64,000 nucleotides of DNA from Symsagittifera roscoffensis (lineage: Eukaryota; Xenacoelomorpha; Acoela; Convolutidae): assembly GCF_963678635.1 (NCBI RefSeq), contig NC_087064.1, positions 24,046,539-24,110,538 of the forward strand, written 5' to 3'. The first letter of the stretch is position 1. Each line of letters begins with the position of its first letter. A program made the position numbers and the translations under genes. Below, in pieces: positions 41,636 through 53,730 of the stretch. Under the pieces are notes generated by a model, which ran no database searches, had not been told where the DNA came from, and was given only the letters and a program-made list of their open reading frames with translations.

Positions 41636-43268
41636 TTTCAGTCTAACGAATCGTTCTGTCGCGACAGACCACATGAAATTGAACTCGACTTTGCAAAGTT
41701 TGCTTATACCAAAGCCGACTGGAGAACCATAAACGATCAAATAGCTGAGGAGCCTTTCATGCCATACTGCTACAGCAATGTCGATGTTATGACTAGACTG
41801 TGGTACCAGTGGATTTATAGTATTCTAATAAAGCACATTCCCTTAAAAACTAAACATAACGTCGGCTGTCCCTGGCGCCTTGTGTAACCCCTTCAACCTC
41901 TAATCTTTTAAAATCCGAGCTACATTTACTAATAATTATACTAAAAATCGAGCGAAGCTAATCTAAGGAAGTTGGAAAAATCGCAAGCAAACCTGGCCTA
42001 TGCTCTTCTGATGGATCAGCAAAACAATGAGAAAGAACTTTTCAAAGAAGGGCGTTTTGATAAACTTCAAAAACCTCTGCGTAACGTTCGGCGTTCTACT
42101 ACTGTGCCTAGTGAAATGTATTTTGATGGCGAAAAAGCTCGCTCCGACCAAGATAAAGTTGAATTTTTCAACCGGTATTTCCATTCCGTCTACAGCAACA
42201 TTCCATATGATTCAAACCTAGACAGTGATAATGCGACCCTCCTAAATCATTTTCATTTTAATATCATCGAAATAGAAGACATTTAAAAAAATCTTAACAT
42301 AAACAAGTCAAAAGGACCTGATAGAATGGGAAACCTGCTCTTTAAACAGCTCTGGAGCTCCTTCTCAAAATCATTAATATTACTTTTCAATACGATTATT
42401 TAAAGAAGACCCCTCTATGGCAACTCATGGTAAAGTTTCATGGAAAAGCTTCAAGTTTATATAATAACATTTATATATAAACCACCTTGAAGCTCTCAGG
42501 TGAAAAGTAATCATCGATAATTTTAATAAAATTTGTTTTGTTTATTGTAACTATGCGTATCTAAAAATGTTATAATATTTTTATGAATTGAAAGAAAACA
42601 TTTGACTTACACCAGTGTATTGAAAATAATTTCCATGTGCAAATAAAGTGTTCTTTTTTTATCCGAAGTTACCGAGGTTACCGAGGTTACAGTCAGGAGT
42701 CCCTTCATCATTTTATCGAGTCAAAATCCTAGGAACATCGAGCAAGTATCTGGATATTAGGCACAAACAAGCTTTCATATAAATCGCGTCTTCAAAGACT
42801 TCACTTACTACCACTGTCCTTATATCATGAAATGCATGTAGTTTTACTTTTTGCTAGGATTATCAATTCGAAAACTGACATTGATTGGGAGAAGTATGTA
42901 TAGATTGTTGATACAGGCATAACAAGATCTCACGCAATACCCTTTTATTCCAGCAAATGCTTCCAACTGAAAATATGCGAATCTGATTTTTGGCAACGAG
43001 CATGTTCACTTTCAAATATATTTAATAGGCATCTCAACCAAGATGTCATCAAATCAACGCAATGCAAAGAAGGACTGACAACTATCTACTGGCGCTACTT
43101 CACTGCGAAATTCAACGAAAACCTCCCCTGCACCTGGAGATTATGCTGCGACTGCACAAACTGCATCAATACTGCAAAACTGAATTTCTATGAGACTCAA
43201 TAAACTGAAAGTGACAGTGAAGCAATTCCCCTGGAACTTATCCTAAATCCTTCATTATTATGATTTTT
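41636..43268 (+). mobile_element. LINE copy B with an internal replacement
   Basis: Almost identical to 28313-29080 and then 30049-30590 of copy A. The intervening ~970 bases are replaced by the 341-bp segment from LINE 2 (42395-42735). The RT frame at 41972-42286 is intact where copy A is broken. Confidence 0.9.
42395..42735 (+). repeat. Second copy of the 341-bp segment
   Basis: Matches 39090-39430 from end to end. The left junction shares ATT and the right shares GGAA/AA with the LINE, suggesting template switching or microhomology repair. Confidence 0.88.
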
Positions 43269-44319
43269 ATTGAGAAAAAAACGAAAATAGGACAGAGTGT
43301 TAGCAGAGACCGCTCCGAGTTGCAACGATTGTGTCGCTACAATCGTTGCAAGGCCATTCACAACAACGGTGAAGGGTAGAAACCAGCCTTCCGGAGAGGA
43401 AAAAAGTGTGTTATTTCACCTGATTCAGGAATCCGGAGGGGTCTCGGGTCTAAGGGAAAGTGTTGATCCCTCTTCGTCGGAGATGATGATTTTTATCTAC
43501 TACAAAAAAAACAACAGTAATATAACCAATAGTAGTAGCCCTGTTTTTAGGAGTGACCTCGTGGCCTGGGGATACTGAGACCCAGCCATGAGCTCACTAA
43601 TTTTGCATGTAAGTAAGTTAATTTGAGCGTTCTGGTCGAAACCGGAGAACAGTAACGTTTTTGTCGACCCGATGTTAGAAAGACCACCAAAAGAACTGGC
43701 TTTGGTAGAGAGGGTGAAAAGCATGTAGAGCTTTGTTTAGACGCTGGCCAGTCGTTTTATAGCTTAGCTTTTTTTCCCGTCGATAGGTACTTTCGGGCGA
43801 ATGTTACATAGATGTTTTTATGGCGCTCCTGGGTGTTATTCTTTTTAACATCATGACCGGCAAAACCACTAACGAGCACTCCACGCCGAGCGGATGCTCA
43901 TAATAACGACCTTAATAGGCCCTAACCGCCGGGGCGGAAGGGTAGTTTGGAACGCGGAAGCCTTCCGGATTACCGTGAATAGCTTTTTAACGTAGTTAAG
44001 ACCAAAAACTCACGTTCCAGAAAGGGTGGGGGGATCAGCCGTCCCCTCGTTCCCTGAGAGGTTTGTGACCAAAAACACTTAAAGATATATAAGAAACCAA
44101 ACAAAAAAAAGTATAGTACCCAAGAAAAACAAAAAACATAAAAAAATAACCGAAAAAACCAAAAACAGTAAAAAAAAAAAAGTAAAAAATCAGCAGAAAT
44201 GCCATAATTGTTCTTGTAATATCCAGATCTCGAAGGAGGCTCAAGTCAAAAGAAGATCTCTTATTCAAGCATCCTTCGAGATCTGGATATTACAAGAACA
44301 ATTATGGCAATTTTAACAT

Positions 44320-45388
44320 TGCACCAGCAAACCAAGGCAACAACTGGTATACAGTACACGCAATTTGCTTACACGGATCAGGCGACGAGAAGGCGAATAA
44401 TCAATGCCGCGACTCCGAAGCCTGGAGAATTTGACAAGGAATGAGCAGATGTGAATTTGGCGCCTATGAGGATGAGAGGCAGAGCTGAATTACCTGAGGC
44501 CTCTCTGATTTTGACGAGTGTGAAACCGGAGTTAACAGTGGGAGGAACGCTACAGATGAGAACCTTCCTAGCACCCTTCGGCTATGAGGAGATCAAAATA
44601 GTTTATGGAGAGGTGGAAGATCAGTCAGCCGGCAGGCTAATCACACTGAAATTTCCGGAAGGGGTCAGAACGGAAGAACCAGGGTCCTCAATTTCGAAAG
44701 ATAGATCAGAAGGAGATGATGGGCAGGAGGAAGCCGTCGATCGGAAGAACCTATGTAACAGCATCCCGATCAAGCTGAGAAGGAAGACGATAAGGCATCG
44801 ACAGGAGGAATATCCAGCCTAGATTCCAATTTTCTCAGTGACTTTGAAAACAACGCAGACGCGTTGGAAACGACTGAACCAGCAAACGAAGACACTGGGA
44901 ACCCTTGACAAAACTCGACGAGATTGTTGATCGACTCAGCCACTGATGAAAGTGAAGCAAACTCTCCTATCAAGATGACGCCTGAAGAAGATAAAGGAGA
45001 AGTGGTATATCTGTCGAGAACCAGGAAAGGAACGATGCGATCGAAATTGGTGATTGATAAGATCAATGAAAAGAAGATGAAGCTGGGCAGCAAAGTGGTA
45101 TTGAGGAAAGCTGGAAAGACTAAGGTGGATAATGAAATCTCGATAAAAGCTGTTAACTCAGCGAAAAAAAAACGAGTCGACGAAGCTATGGATTTGGGAC
45201 AAGGTGATGATAGATTGCCTGGCACAGACATAATGTTGACTGATGTAGCGATGGTGCCACCCATTCTCATGGCACGGATAAAATCAACAGGTTATAAATC
45301 CAAACGGAGTGACCGCACTCTGACTGGAGCAAACATTGGAAATGGAAATACTCAGCCAATGTGGGGAGAGTACCAAGAAAGATTTTAA
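44320..45388 (+). pseudogene. Copy B version of the accessory protein at 17530
   Basis: The same blocks and the same breaks as 31609-32677: open pieces at 44451-44822 and 44924-45388, with the deletion near 44905. Only scattered substitutions separate the two copies. Confidence 0.85.
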
Positions 45389-45399
45389 ACAGTCTCCCA

Positions 45400-45886
45400 T
45401 GAACCACGAAAAGGGAAGTGTCGTAGGACAACTAGTCCCAGTGGAATATAACCGACTGATACTGTCGGAGACTGTATCAATAGAAGAACCCGCCGGTGGA
45501 TACATGGAGATGTTGGAGTACAGAAACTCGACCAGAGGACTTAATGGCTCTGGAAGACAAAAATGCCATGGAAGGTTATCTGGAGACCCTGATGCAAGGC
45601 ACCACCCTCAAGCAGAAGGCATATGGAACTCAGGCATCGTCTGCAGGCAGAGCCGATTGAGCAGTTGGTGAGCCTTTCATGGAAAGCAGTAGTGTTACCT
45701 TACTTCGAAGAAGAAATGAGGACTACGCCGAAGATACACGCTCTGATAGCAGTACCTTACGTGAGAACTGAATTACAGCTGCGGTTCGCCTGGTGCATGA
45801 TCGGACTGACTCGCGGGGAATATGATTCAGAAGAAAGGAAAAGATCAAAGGAAGACAAAGTATTCCTGATGACGAGCATGAGACGA
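45400..45886 (+). pseudogene. Copy B start of the large accessory protein, truncated
   Basis: Matches 32690-33168 of copy A, with a 6-base deletion near 45645. It stops at the GACGAGCAT junction. Confidence 0.85.
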
Positions 45887-45890
45887 GCAT

Positions 45891-46064
45891 TTTTTCTGAC
45901 TTCCAATGTCAATGCCCTGATTTAAAATTTTTTCTCCTAAGTTTTAAAAAGTACTGCCAACCAACAAGCTAAAATTATCCTACTATGCTTCTTCCCTTCG
46001 GAAATTTTATTTGTTATTGGTCCTAAATATTAAAATTAAGGAACTCTGTGGTTAGAAAAAACAT
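45891..46064 (-). repeat. Inverted fragment of the 3' region
   Basis: Reverse complement of about 35826-36003 of copy A. It is joined to copy B through a duplicated GACGAGCAT (45871-45879 and 45882-45890), a fold-back rearrangement. Confidence 0.88.
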
Positions 46065-46912
46065 TTATGTAAGTATACTTCAATATATACTTCCGAAAAA
46101 TCACTAAAACTAAGGCTATCTGTTGTGAGTTTTTGAGACCTTATGACAAAATAGTTGGTTGGTTTAGGAAAAGGATGCAAAATCAAATGAGCCAAAACTC
46201 AAAAACGATGAATATGTTCGAGACAGTCAATCATCAGCTCAATTAGTTTTTCAAACCAGACTAACTGTTCTGGAATTTTGAATCTTAATAGTTTGATTCT
46301 TTTTTGGATTTCTTACCAGTGAGAAGATTCAGTATCGCAAAAGTCGAGAAAAACGACGATATTGATCGAGACTGATAAACATGCCGAACTGTGTTCGGAA
46401 AAACGAAACAACCAAAAGCTGACCCAGAAGTCAAAATATATGCCTTTGGGATCGACTTTTTTGGCACAGTTATTCCGTTGGAGCACGGTCAAAGTATAAT
46501 TTGGTCGAAACGAGCAAGGTCGAGTACATTTTTGATTGGCTTAGCACGAATGAAACGTACTCGAATTTTGGTCGAGACAGTCGAAACATGCATGAAGTGA
46601 ACACTTTGACCTTAGTTGGAAGTGTTTTGGGGGATTATTTTTCTATTCCACATTTTAATTGCATCAAAAACCTGAGCTTGGGGGTTAACATTTACAACAT
46701 TTTCAAATCTTGATTCTGCAACGTTCTGAATTAATTTTATTTTGGTTACTTTCATAACAAAATTTTGAATCTAATAAGTAACGATAGTTAAGAATAACGA
46801 AATTGCTTGGGGCACAAATTTAATTACGAAAAAACTACAAAAACTTACTCTTCAGTTCCTCGCGAACCCAAGATTTAAGATGACTGAAGGCTTCAAAGAT
46901 AACTATTTAACG
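46065..46912. other. AT-rich stretch without recognisable genes
   Basis: No supported ORF; the short frames near 46391-46713 lack family features and overlap one another. GGTCGAGACAGTCGAAACA-like words recur near 46210 and 46570, hinting at an old repeat. Confidence 0.4.
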
Positions 46913-47187
46913 CAGGGACTGACTTAGAGGTGGGGGCGAGGGTGCGGTTGCCCCCCTTCAAGGACACCAAAAAGTTTTTCTAAAGGCGCCTTTGCTGCCA
47001 ATATATAGTAATTTTTAAGGGGGAGTGCGCGGCAAAAAACGCAAATTTCTGGGTCAAAATTTTTCAAAAGTTTGGCCAAAACAGGGTTTTTCACTGCTTT
47101 GGGAGAGCTCGGAAAAACAATTTGATCGGCCTAAAAAATGTCGACAAACAGGTCCCCCTCCTCGAGAAAATCCTAGATCCGCCCCTG
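46913..47187. mobile_element. hAT-like MITE (275 bp)
   Basis: The ends begin CAGGGACTGACTTAG and, inverted, CAGGGGCGGATCTAG: imperfect terminal inverted repeats with the CAGGG start common in hAT elements. The flanks ATTTAACG and AGCTAACG form an imperfect 8-bp target duplication (6 of 8). There is no transposase ORF. Confidence 0.6.
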
Positions 47188-49026
47188 AGCTAACGATAAC
47201 ATATTTCACCCTTAGAAGATGGTTAATATTCCGAATTGCCAGCTATACTCGAAGACGCAATTAATCAGTATCTGTTGATAGGTACAACAAGGGATTTTCC
47301 CAGATCAAATTTTCTCAAAATGGATAACGACGCAATTAATTAAACTAGAACAAGATTTCAAGTATTTAAGTAGTGAAGATAGAGTACTCAATCCAAGGAA
47401 AGCTCTCAAAAACTGACAAGTTTTCAAAGGGTAGTCTACTCGAGCATGTCATGTCAGTGATCGGTATGGTATCATCAAGAGTTTCAGGCAAGAATCGAAA
47501 AAATTATTGCACAGAGAGCAAGACTGCTCTGCTCGTAAACCAGGGCAAAGATCTGAAATTTCAGCTGCCTTTTTCGAATTAAAATTTTAATTTTGATTTA
47601 TAAAAAACTGTTTAAATAATCGGTAACAAAAAGAAGAAAACATTGAGTTGTTCATTTTTTCTTCGTTTCAACCCACACGCCACACACGCTACATAAACTG
47701 TCAAAAGGTATATTTAGCGTCTCGTATTTAAAAAAAGATGGCCAAAAAACATGCCTCATTTGGTTTGGAACTATGTAATACGCTGCTTACGCGTGTTAAA
47801 GGAAAGCAAAAAATCGCTCGTCAATTATCCCAAAATAGAAATTTTCAAACCCGCATAATTTCACAAAAAACGATCCCAGGTAATATTTTGACACTTGAGC
47901 TCCGACAAAACTAGTTTTCAGATGAATAAAAAATTCCATCAAAAAATCAAAATCAAAAATTTCATTACGAGGCCAAACTGTGCATTCTGTGCGTTGTCAG
48001 CGGATTCCGCAACAGGCCAAAATCAGATTTGTGGTGGAAATACTAATTCCAAATAATACTCAAAAATTGACTACAAGCAGTACAGCACCACCATAAGTAT
48101 ATAACCATTCTGCATTTTCTTCAAAAATTGAAATAAGATCAACTAGGATCGTGGATTGGATTAATGATGAACGAGGTCAGTTGCATGCATATCAGAGTTC
48201 GACTTAAAACCCATGGACGAGCAGGTCCTTAAGGCAGAAATTAAGTTGAAAAAAAAGGCAAACACCACGCCAAAACATGAAGTCACACGCAGCGAGGAAA
48301 CATTATTCCCGTAGGCCGAAACTCAAAGATGAAAAAAAGTTCCAAAAAAAGACTTAAGAAACCGAGCGGGATTTCAAAAAATTTCGAAATGTTTTTCGAC
48401 CTGTTTTAACAGATTTTTCAGGTCTCTAAAATCACTATAAAAACCTTATTTTAAACAAAATCATCTACGCCGAAGTCTAATTGATGAAAAATAGAACAGC
48501 GTTGCTATTTCTGAGCATTTCTACTTCAAGGTTGCTATATCAAGTTGCTATTTCAACAGCAACGACAGCAAGATACATGATTGGAACTCTAAATCAGATG
48601 AGAAGTGAATCAAGTGAAAATCGTTAACAATTAAAAATGGTTAATCATGAATAATAAACAGTCATTAACAACGAGCATTTGACATTACAAATCTCGGTTA
48701 TGTAAAAGTTTACAAACAAGTTTTATATGATATGGTTTTATGAGAAAAAAATATATAAAGTTCTACTGAGAATTTGAGGTTTCTGTGACTTTTACATAAA
48801 GCATTAGACATCAAAATATTGCTCACAGCCCAATGGTTTTTTTCTAATTGTAGAACTTTAAAATAACGAACGAGAAACCTTAAAAAACAACGGATTTTGA
48901 AACAACTTTTTATTCATTTTCAATATATTGCGCATCTGAGTCAAAATTCAAAAACTCTATATTTTACTTGCAGCAATTTATGAACTATAATTTACACGCG
49001 CTAAAATTTGATTTTAGTACAATCTA
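47188..49026. other. AT-rich stretch without recognisable genes
   Basis: Only short frames are present and none has a recognisable domain. Several TTTTCAG-type words (for example near 47920 and 48420) resemble splice acceptors, but no coding exon is evident beside them. Confidence 0.4.
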
Positions 49027-49028
49027 TA

Positions 49029-49640
49029 CCTTGGTTCAAAAAAAATGGCCGCGGCAATATTTTTGAAAAATGCGTATAGCTCGAAAGCGGCAAATTTTGG
49101 CAAAATGTGGCAAAAATAAAAAAGAAAGAAGTTGAACAGACTTTGTCGCCGTGTGAATCAATTGACAGGTACTTAGCTAATGAAAATGCTACACATCATT
49201 CTTCAACACAAAATTTTGAAATGCAAGCGAAACGCGATTTACTTGAATTTCTCTATGTCAACGACTCCAAACAACGTGAATATCTGTCGAAACGGGTGAA
49301 AATGCCACCGCGTAGTTTCCGACGTAACATGAAAATCTTGGAAGAAAAGGGAACCTTGGAAAGAAAGAAAGGAAGCGGCCGACCTCTCCAAATTTCTGGC
49401 AATGAGAAAAAACGCTTATGTCAAATTGTAATTTTGCCAGCGGTAAGAAAAAATTTGATGGGTTCTATCCCGACGCGTTTGGGCCAGTGTCTTGAAAACG
49501 AAGGAAAATTTGTGGAGAAATGGACTGGGACTGAATAGGCAAGACAAAGACGCAACAGACTCATATTTTCTTATATTATTTTGTTTGCTCAATGCTTAGA
49601 AAAATCTATTATTTCAGCGGCCACTTTTTTTGAACCAAGG
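49029..49640 (+). mobile_element. Tc1/mariner-like non-autonomous element (612 bp)
   Basis: The terminal inverted repeats are 24 bp with one mismatch. The left end is CCTTGGTTCAAAAAAA followed by ATGGCCGC, and the right end is its reverse complement. Each end is flanked by TA (49027-49028 and 49641-49642), the target duplication of the Tc1/mariner superfamily. The interior encodes a DNA-binding domain only. Confidence 0.9.
49107..49538 (+). CDS. Tc1/mariner transposase DNA-binding domain, no catalytic domain
   Basis: 143 residues. The frame opens after a TAG at 49077, and the nominal start is GTG. The first Met is residue 39 (49221), which would give 105 residues. Residues ~40-110 form helix-turn-helix-like segments (RDLLEFLYVND..., then PPRSFRRNMKILEEKG), followed by a GSGRPLQI linker like the GRPR linker between the two HTH motifs of Tc1 transposases. 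The DDE domain (~200 residues) is absent, and the element ends 100 bases downstream. It may be a fossil or a truncated binder that competes for the repeats. Confidence 0.65.
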   Translation: MAKIKKKEVEQTLSPCESIDRYLANENATHHSSTQNFEMQAKRDLLEFLYVNDSKQREYLSKRVKMPPRSFRRNMKILEEKGTLERKKGSGRPLQISGNEKKRLCQIVILPAVRKNLMGSIPTRLGQCLENEGKFVEKWTGTE

Positions 49641-49642
49641 TA

Positions 49643-50399
49643 TATATGTTATAATTGAGCTTTCTGTGACTCGATGAGGATCTATTAAAGACTATCAGTC
49701 CTGTCTTAAGGATAGTCCGTTTTTTGTCTCCCCACTTTCCAAGCTGAAAGAGTTATTTTTGTCCCGCTCTTTTTTGCGACAAGGACTTTTTTTGCGTCCA
49801 GAATTTTCGCTTGGTACGGCGGTTGTAGCCAAAATTAGTCATGCTATGGTACGTCTCTTTTAAGAAAGTAAACATAAATTTACTTGTTACGTTTTAAATC
49901 AAATCATAGTATACTCAAAATGGAGATAGATATAAACCAACCGATAAAAGCAGAGTAAATAAGCCAGCCAAAAAGTTACATCATATTAAATAAATTTGCA
50001 TAATTTTTGTAATTGTTAAATAATTGTTGCAAAACTATTATACAACACTTACGTATTGTCGGCTGGTTGATACTTCGACTGCTTTACACTTTGGCTGCTT
50101 TGTATACCACCACTCGAAGTACAGTGTGATACGGACAACCTTGTAGTTTATGTGCAACCATCTACGACGCGCCTAAAGCTCCTTTTTTTGCTTAGTTTGA
50201 TTAATTATAATCGGGTAGCACCCCGCGAGTGCTACATGCTTAATGAATAGAATGAAAAAACTTACATTAATTGAGGTTGGATTACTTGAACTTCAAGCAT
50301 TCCGATATGTTCAAATAAACTCGAAAGTTCAGTATTTCACACAAAATACAATATATGTAAGCAAAATTGAAAATTCTGATTAATTAGATTCAAATTTTT
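49643..50399. other. AT-rich stretch without recognisable genes
   Basis: No supported ORF. A 7-bp hairpin GTAGCAC...GTGCTAC is near 50215-50235. Words AGCCAGCC and GGCTGG near 49958 and 50060 may be the ends of an old inverted repeat. Confidence 0.4.
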
Positions 50400-51760
50400 T
50401 GGTAAAAAAGACTATGGCTTGAAAAACGCGGCGTATTTTCTCTCTTTTTTTCTCTCCTCCCAGCTTTCATATACAGTTTTTAAAAACTATTTTAACATAG
50501 TCACATTGCTACGAGACTTGGCTTGGTGACCAAATTAACAAGTTTGAACAGATTCGATCCCCATCCATTCCATCGTATGTAACACAACTATAAAAACACA
50601 GAGATTTTGAAAGATGGAGGATTGCAAAAGAGCCGCAAACTCTTACCACACAAACAAAGAAGAACTTGTTTGAGCTCCGGAAATTTTTTGGCAAACTTTT
50701 TGGCTTTTTTCTAGCGTCACCCCTTTTTTGTATTTTCAACATTTCTATAGTTGTCTGACGTGTTTTTATAGCTAAATGCAAAATTTTACGATGAAAGGTA
50801 CGTAGAAAAAATGTGAGAACAACAGTAATTTTTGTTCATCATGCAAACTTTCATTTTATTATTACAACATAAAAAAAGTTTTTCAAAATTGAAATTCAAG
50901 TGTTGTGGGTGAAGGGGTAAGCAGCCAAAAAGTTATCAAAATAATAATCCTTTGAATAAAAAATTACCAATTCAAATTAATTTTTTTAAGACAAAATGAG
51001 TTGAACAATGACTACAATATAGACATCGAACTAACTAGCAACTTTTTAAATAACATAATATAAACTAAAACACATTATTTCTTTTAGCAAACAAAAAATT
51101 AAATGATTTCTGTAAATTTTATGTCTTTAGGAAAAAACTCCTCGCTTTTTTCCTCCCCTCACCATTTTTTAATGAAACTTGGTATGATGAATAAATTCAC
51201 AATTTTAAGCAGGTTTTTTCCTCGTCCACTGCATTGTAGCATCACGCAATTAGCCATACTAAAATGTAGAAAAAACCGTAAAACTAAAAATTTTGAAAGA
51301 TGGGGAGTGGAAAAGAGCAAAAAATTCTTATGACTCTTAATCACTAATTAGTTAAAGTGGTATGATAAGCATTTTTTAGCTCTGGAATCTTTTCGTAATT
51401 ATTTTGTCTCTTTTCCACTCGCCCTCACACATTAATTTTCAACTTTTTAGTTTTCTTACATGTTATAATGTCTGAATGCGTGATTTTACGATAAAAGGTA
51501 TGAAGAAAAACTGTGTGCACAATAACTAGTTTCTTCGCCATGCAAATTTTCATTACATTATTACAACGTAGTGCTAGCTTTTCAAACCTGAAATTCAAAT
51601 GTAGGAGGTAAAAAGGTAAAGAGCCGATAAAATAATCGAATTTTAGTCCTTTCAAAAAAAAAGCGTTTAAGTGACTTTTACAAAATAATTGGTTGAACAA
51701 TGACTAAAAAATGGACATCTAACTAACTAGCTCCGCGGACACTGACTCTGATGTGGAATG
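50400..51760. repeat. Diverged tandem duplication, unit ~690 bp
   Basis: Shared words recur in order at a near-constant offset: TTTTGAAAGATGG (50607 and 51293), TTTTACGAT.AAAGGTA (50783 and 51483), ATGCAAA.TTTCAT (50840 and 51540), and TTGAACAATGACTA (51001 and 51694). Between these the two units differ heavily. No coding capacity is convincing in either. Confidence 0.7.
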
Positions 51761-52185
51761 TGACAAACAAAGTTTATGAATAAATTTTGATTAACGTTTC
51801 TTGTTTAGTTTTTGGGCGGCTTGATTTCTTCGTCATATTTCAGATGCCAGTGGAACACTTTGTCCGTTTTTGCTGGCTCTACTCACACTGTGTCCGGCGT
51901 TGCCAGTCTAAAGAAACAGACATTGTAAATGAAAATAAAACAAAGGCCAGTTTCAAACACCATCCAGTTTCAAACACCAGTTTCATACAACATCCCCTGT
52001 GAATTTCTCGGATTCGAAAAGTATTTTAAATTGATTTACAATATCACTTTTTGGTGTCAAACATGCATTTTGGAACCTGATCTAAACTATATTTTATGAT
52101 TGGATAAATTAAATGTTTTACCAATGTAAAGTATTTAATATTAACCAATCATGATCCATCTAACTAACAACCCACTTATTTGTAA
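51761..52185. other. AT-rich stretch without recognisable genes
   Basis: A short tandem of CA(A/T)CCAGTTTCA words (about 51948-51990) is the only visible structure. No supported ORF. Confidence 0.4.
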
Positions 52186-53730
52186 GTGCTGAAGTTACTT
52201 GTAATTTCAGCACCAGAGAGATTTGAATTTAACTTAGAAATTAGTTGGACTCTCCCGAGCACTTCAGCAGCCGCAATAAACCAGTATACCCTAGATCTAT
52301 TGAGCCTAGCAGAGACTAGTTAAACAACCTGAGACTAGATAGTATAAGAGTAAGATTAGGATCGGTATTAGACTAAGAAGTTGCACGAATCTATCCGGCC
52401 GAAAATAAGATAGCGTGACGAGCAGACGGTGTACCCTATCCGAAATTACTCTATGAGTTACACTCCGGTTCTAACTCATCTGGTGCGACCATAAGTCTCG
52501 AACAAGACCTTACTAGATTAGAATTAACCAAAAATAGATTAGAAATTAGACAAAAACATTTACAAAATGTTATACGACAATAATTTAATTGAAATGTCTC
52601 TCCGACTCAATAGATCAGAGCCAATATTCCGAACCATAACAGAACTACCCGGAATTGGAAGAAGACCTCGAACCAAAGACGACATACGACAAAGTAGAAA
52701 CTTGCCGTATAGTTATATGATAGTTCGGCAAAAGCCAGAACAAACTTTTATATTTCGAATACTACTTGCAATGAATTTAGATTTCCATTTGCAAACATAA
52801 AACCTTGAAGTTACTCTTCAAAATCATTTCAGGCGCTAAACAAAATTAATATTATACAATAACGATTGATAAAAAGATCTAAGATCGTTTTCCTAAAACT
52901 CTGCAGTATTATAAAAAACATGTTTGAAAAATATTTATTGGAAAATAAAAATAAAAATTAGTAGCATGACAATAAATGGTTAGTAATCATAAATCATCCT
53001 GTTGTTCCAGCTTCATCACCTAAAACATAACAGCAATCATCAACTCACTAACATCATAAAACACTAAATCTTTCCTTTACACAAATTTAAAACTTTATTA
53101 AAACTTAAAGTCACTTAATTTAAAATCAGATCATCAAGGCTTATCCTTGGATCTTAAATCATTTTCTACTTAATTAAATTTCAAACTTGATCATCAAGGC
53201 TTATCCTTGGATCAAACAGAACAACTTTGTTCTCCCCCACCCACTTAATTAGTGTCTAACGACCTCAAACGTCGATTCACTACCCAACCCTTTCTAAAAG
53301 ACCTAAGACTAATAGAAATTTTTAAACAAAACTAATCATTCAAATTAGGATAAACAGTGAAGAACTTCGGTTATTCATCCTTCACTTGACCCCCCCTCTT
53401 ACCAGACCCAGGATAAATCTTAGACTTAGTAAGTTTAAAATAGTATCTAACGAACTACTCGCGTTCTAATTATACCTGAACCTTGTGGATCGATTTACTA
53501 TTCTCCAACCCTTGAACACAATCACTACCCCTAAGTAAGATTAAGTAAGTTAACACCTTAGCTTATACTAGTCACGAGAAAGTAAAAATCATTCTTCGGA
53601 ATCGATATACTTTTCTCTCCAATCCTGAACAAATAGACCCAGGTTAAGCTAACCAAAAAATCGTAAGAACTAACAGTTTAGGAAAATAGAAATCATTTAA
53701 CAACCCTTTGCATCCGTCATTCTAAACCTT
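52186..53730 (+). other. Probable LTR and leader of element 2
   Basis: It starts with an 8-bp hairpin GTGCTGAA...TTCAGCAC (about 52192-52218) and then an AATAAA (about 52275), as in a short U3-R region. A TGGTGCGACC near 52481 could be a tRNA primer site, but I cannot match it to a tRNA. A 77-residue ORF (52567-52797) is present, unrecognised and possibly not translated. The rest is pyrimidine-rich, with loosely repeated words. Confidence 0.45.
53129..53213 (+). repeat. Two copies of a 25-nt palindromic word, 60 bp apart
   Basis: GATCATCAAGGCTTATCC followed by TTGGATC occurs exactly at 53129-53153 and 53189-53213. Each copy can fold through AAGG/CCTT and GATC/GATC. The surrounding TTAATT sequence is also partly repeated. 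Confidence 0.85.

Larger units (their letters stand above)
43269..45886 (+). mobile_element. Copy B of the deleted LTR derivative, truncated
   Basis: It repeats the LTR (43269-43808), leader (43809-44200), 41-bp inverted repeat (44201-44241 with 44268-44308, one mismatch) and the start of the accessory ORFs of copy A, at very high identity. Because the LINE/LTR junction is also the same, this is a segmental duplication and not an independent insertion. Confidence 0.9.

Noticed and set aside
46391-46713. Two short overlapping plus-strand frames
   Set aside because: No motif, no homologue in the window and no codon bias distinct from the spacer.
50509-51700. Two minus-strand frames of ~90 codons in the tandem duplication, considered as a gene pair
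   Set aside because: The frames are not homologous to each other when the units are aligned, so they are not a duplicated gene.
52478-52500. Primer-binding site TGGTGCGACC
   Set aside because: It begins TGG as expected, but the reverse complement does not give a convincing tRNA acceptor and T-arm, and the LTR end is not known.
52567-52797. 77-residue ORF in the leader of element 2
   Set aside because: It has an ATG and fitting composition, but no motif or second copy to support translation. Mentioned only within the leader.
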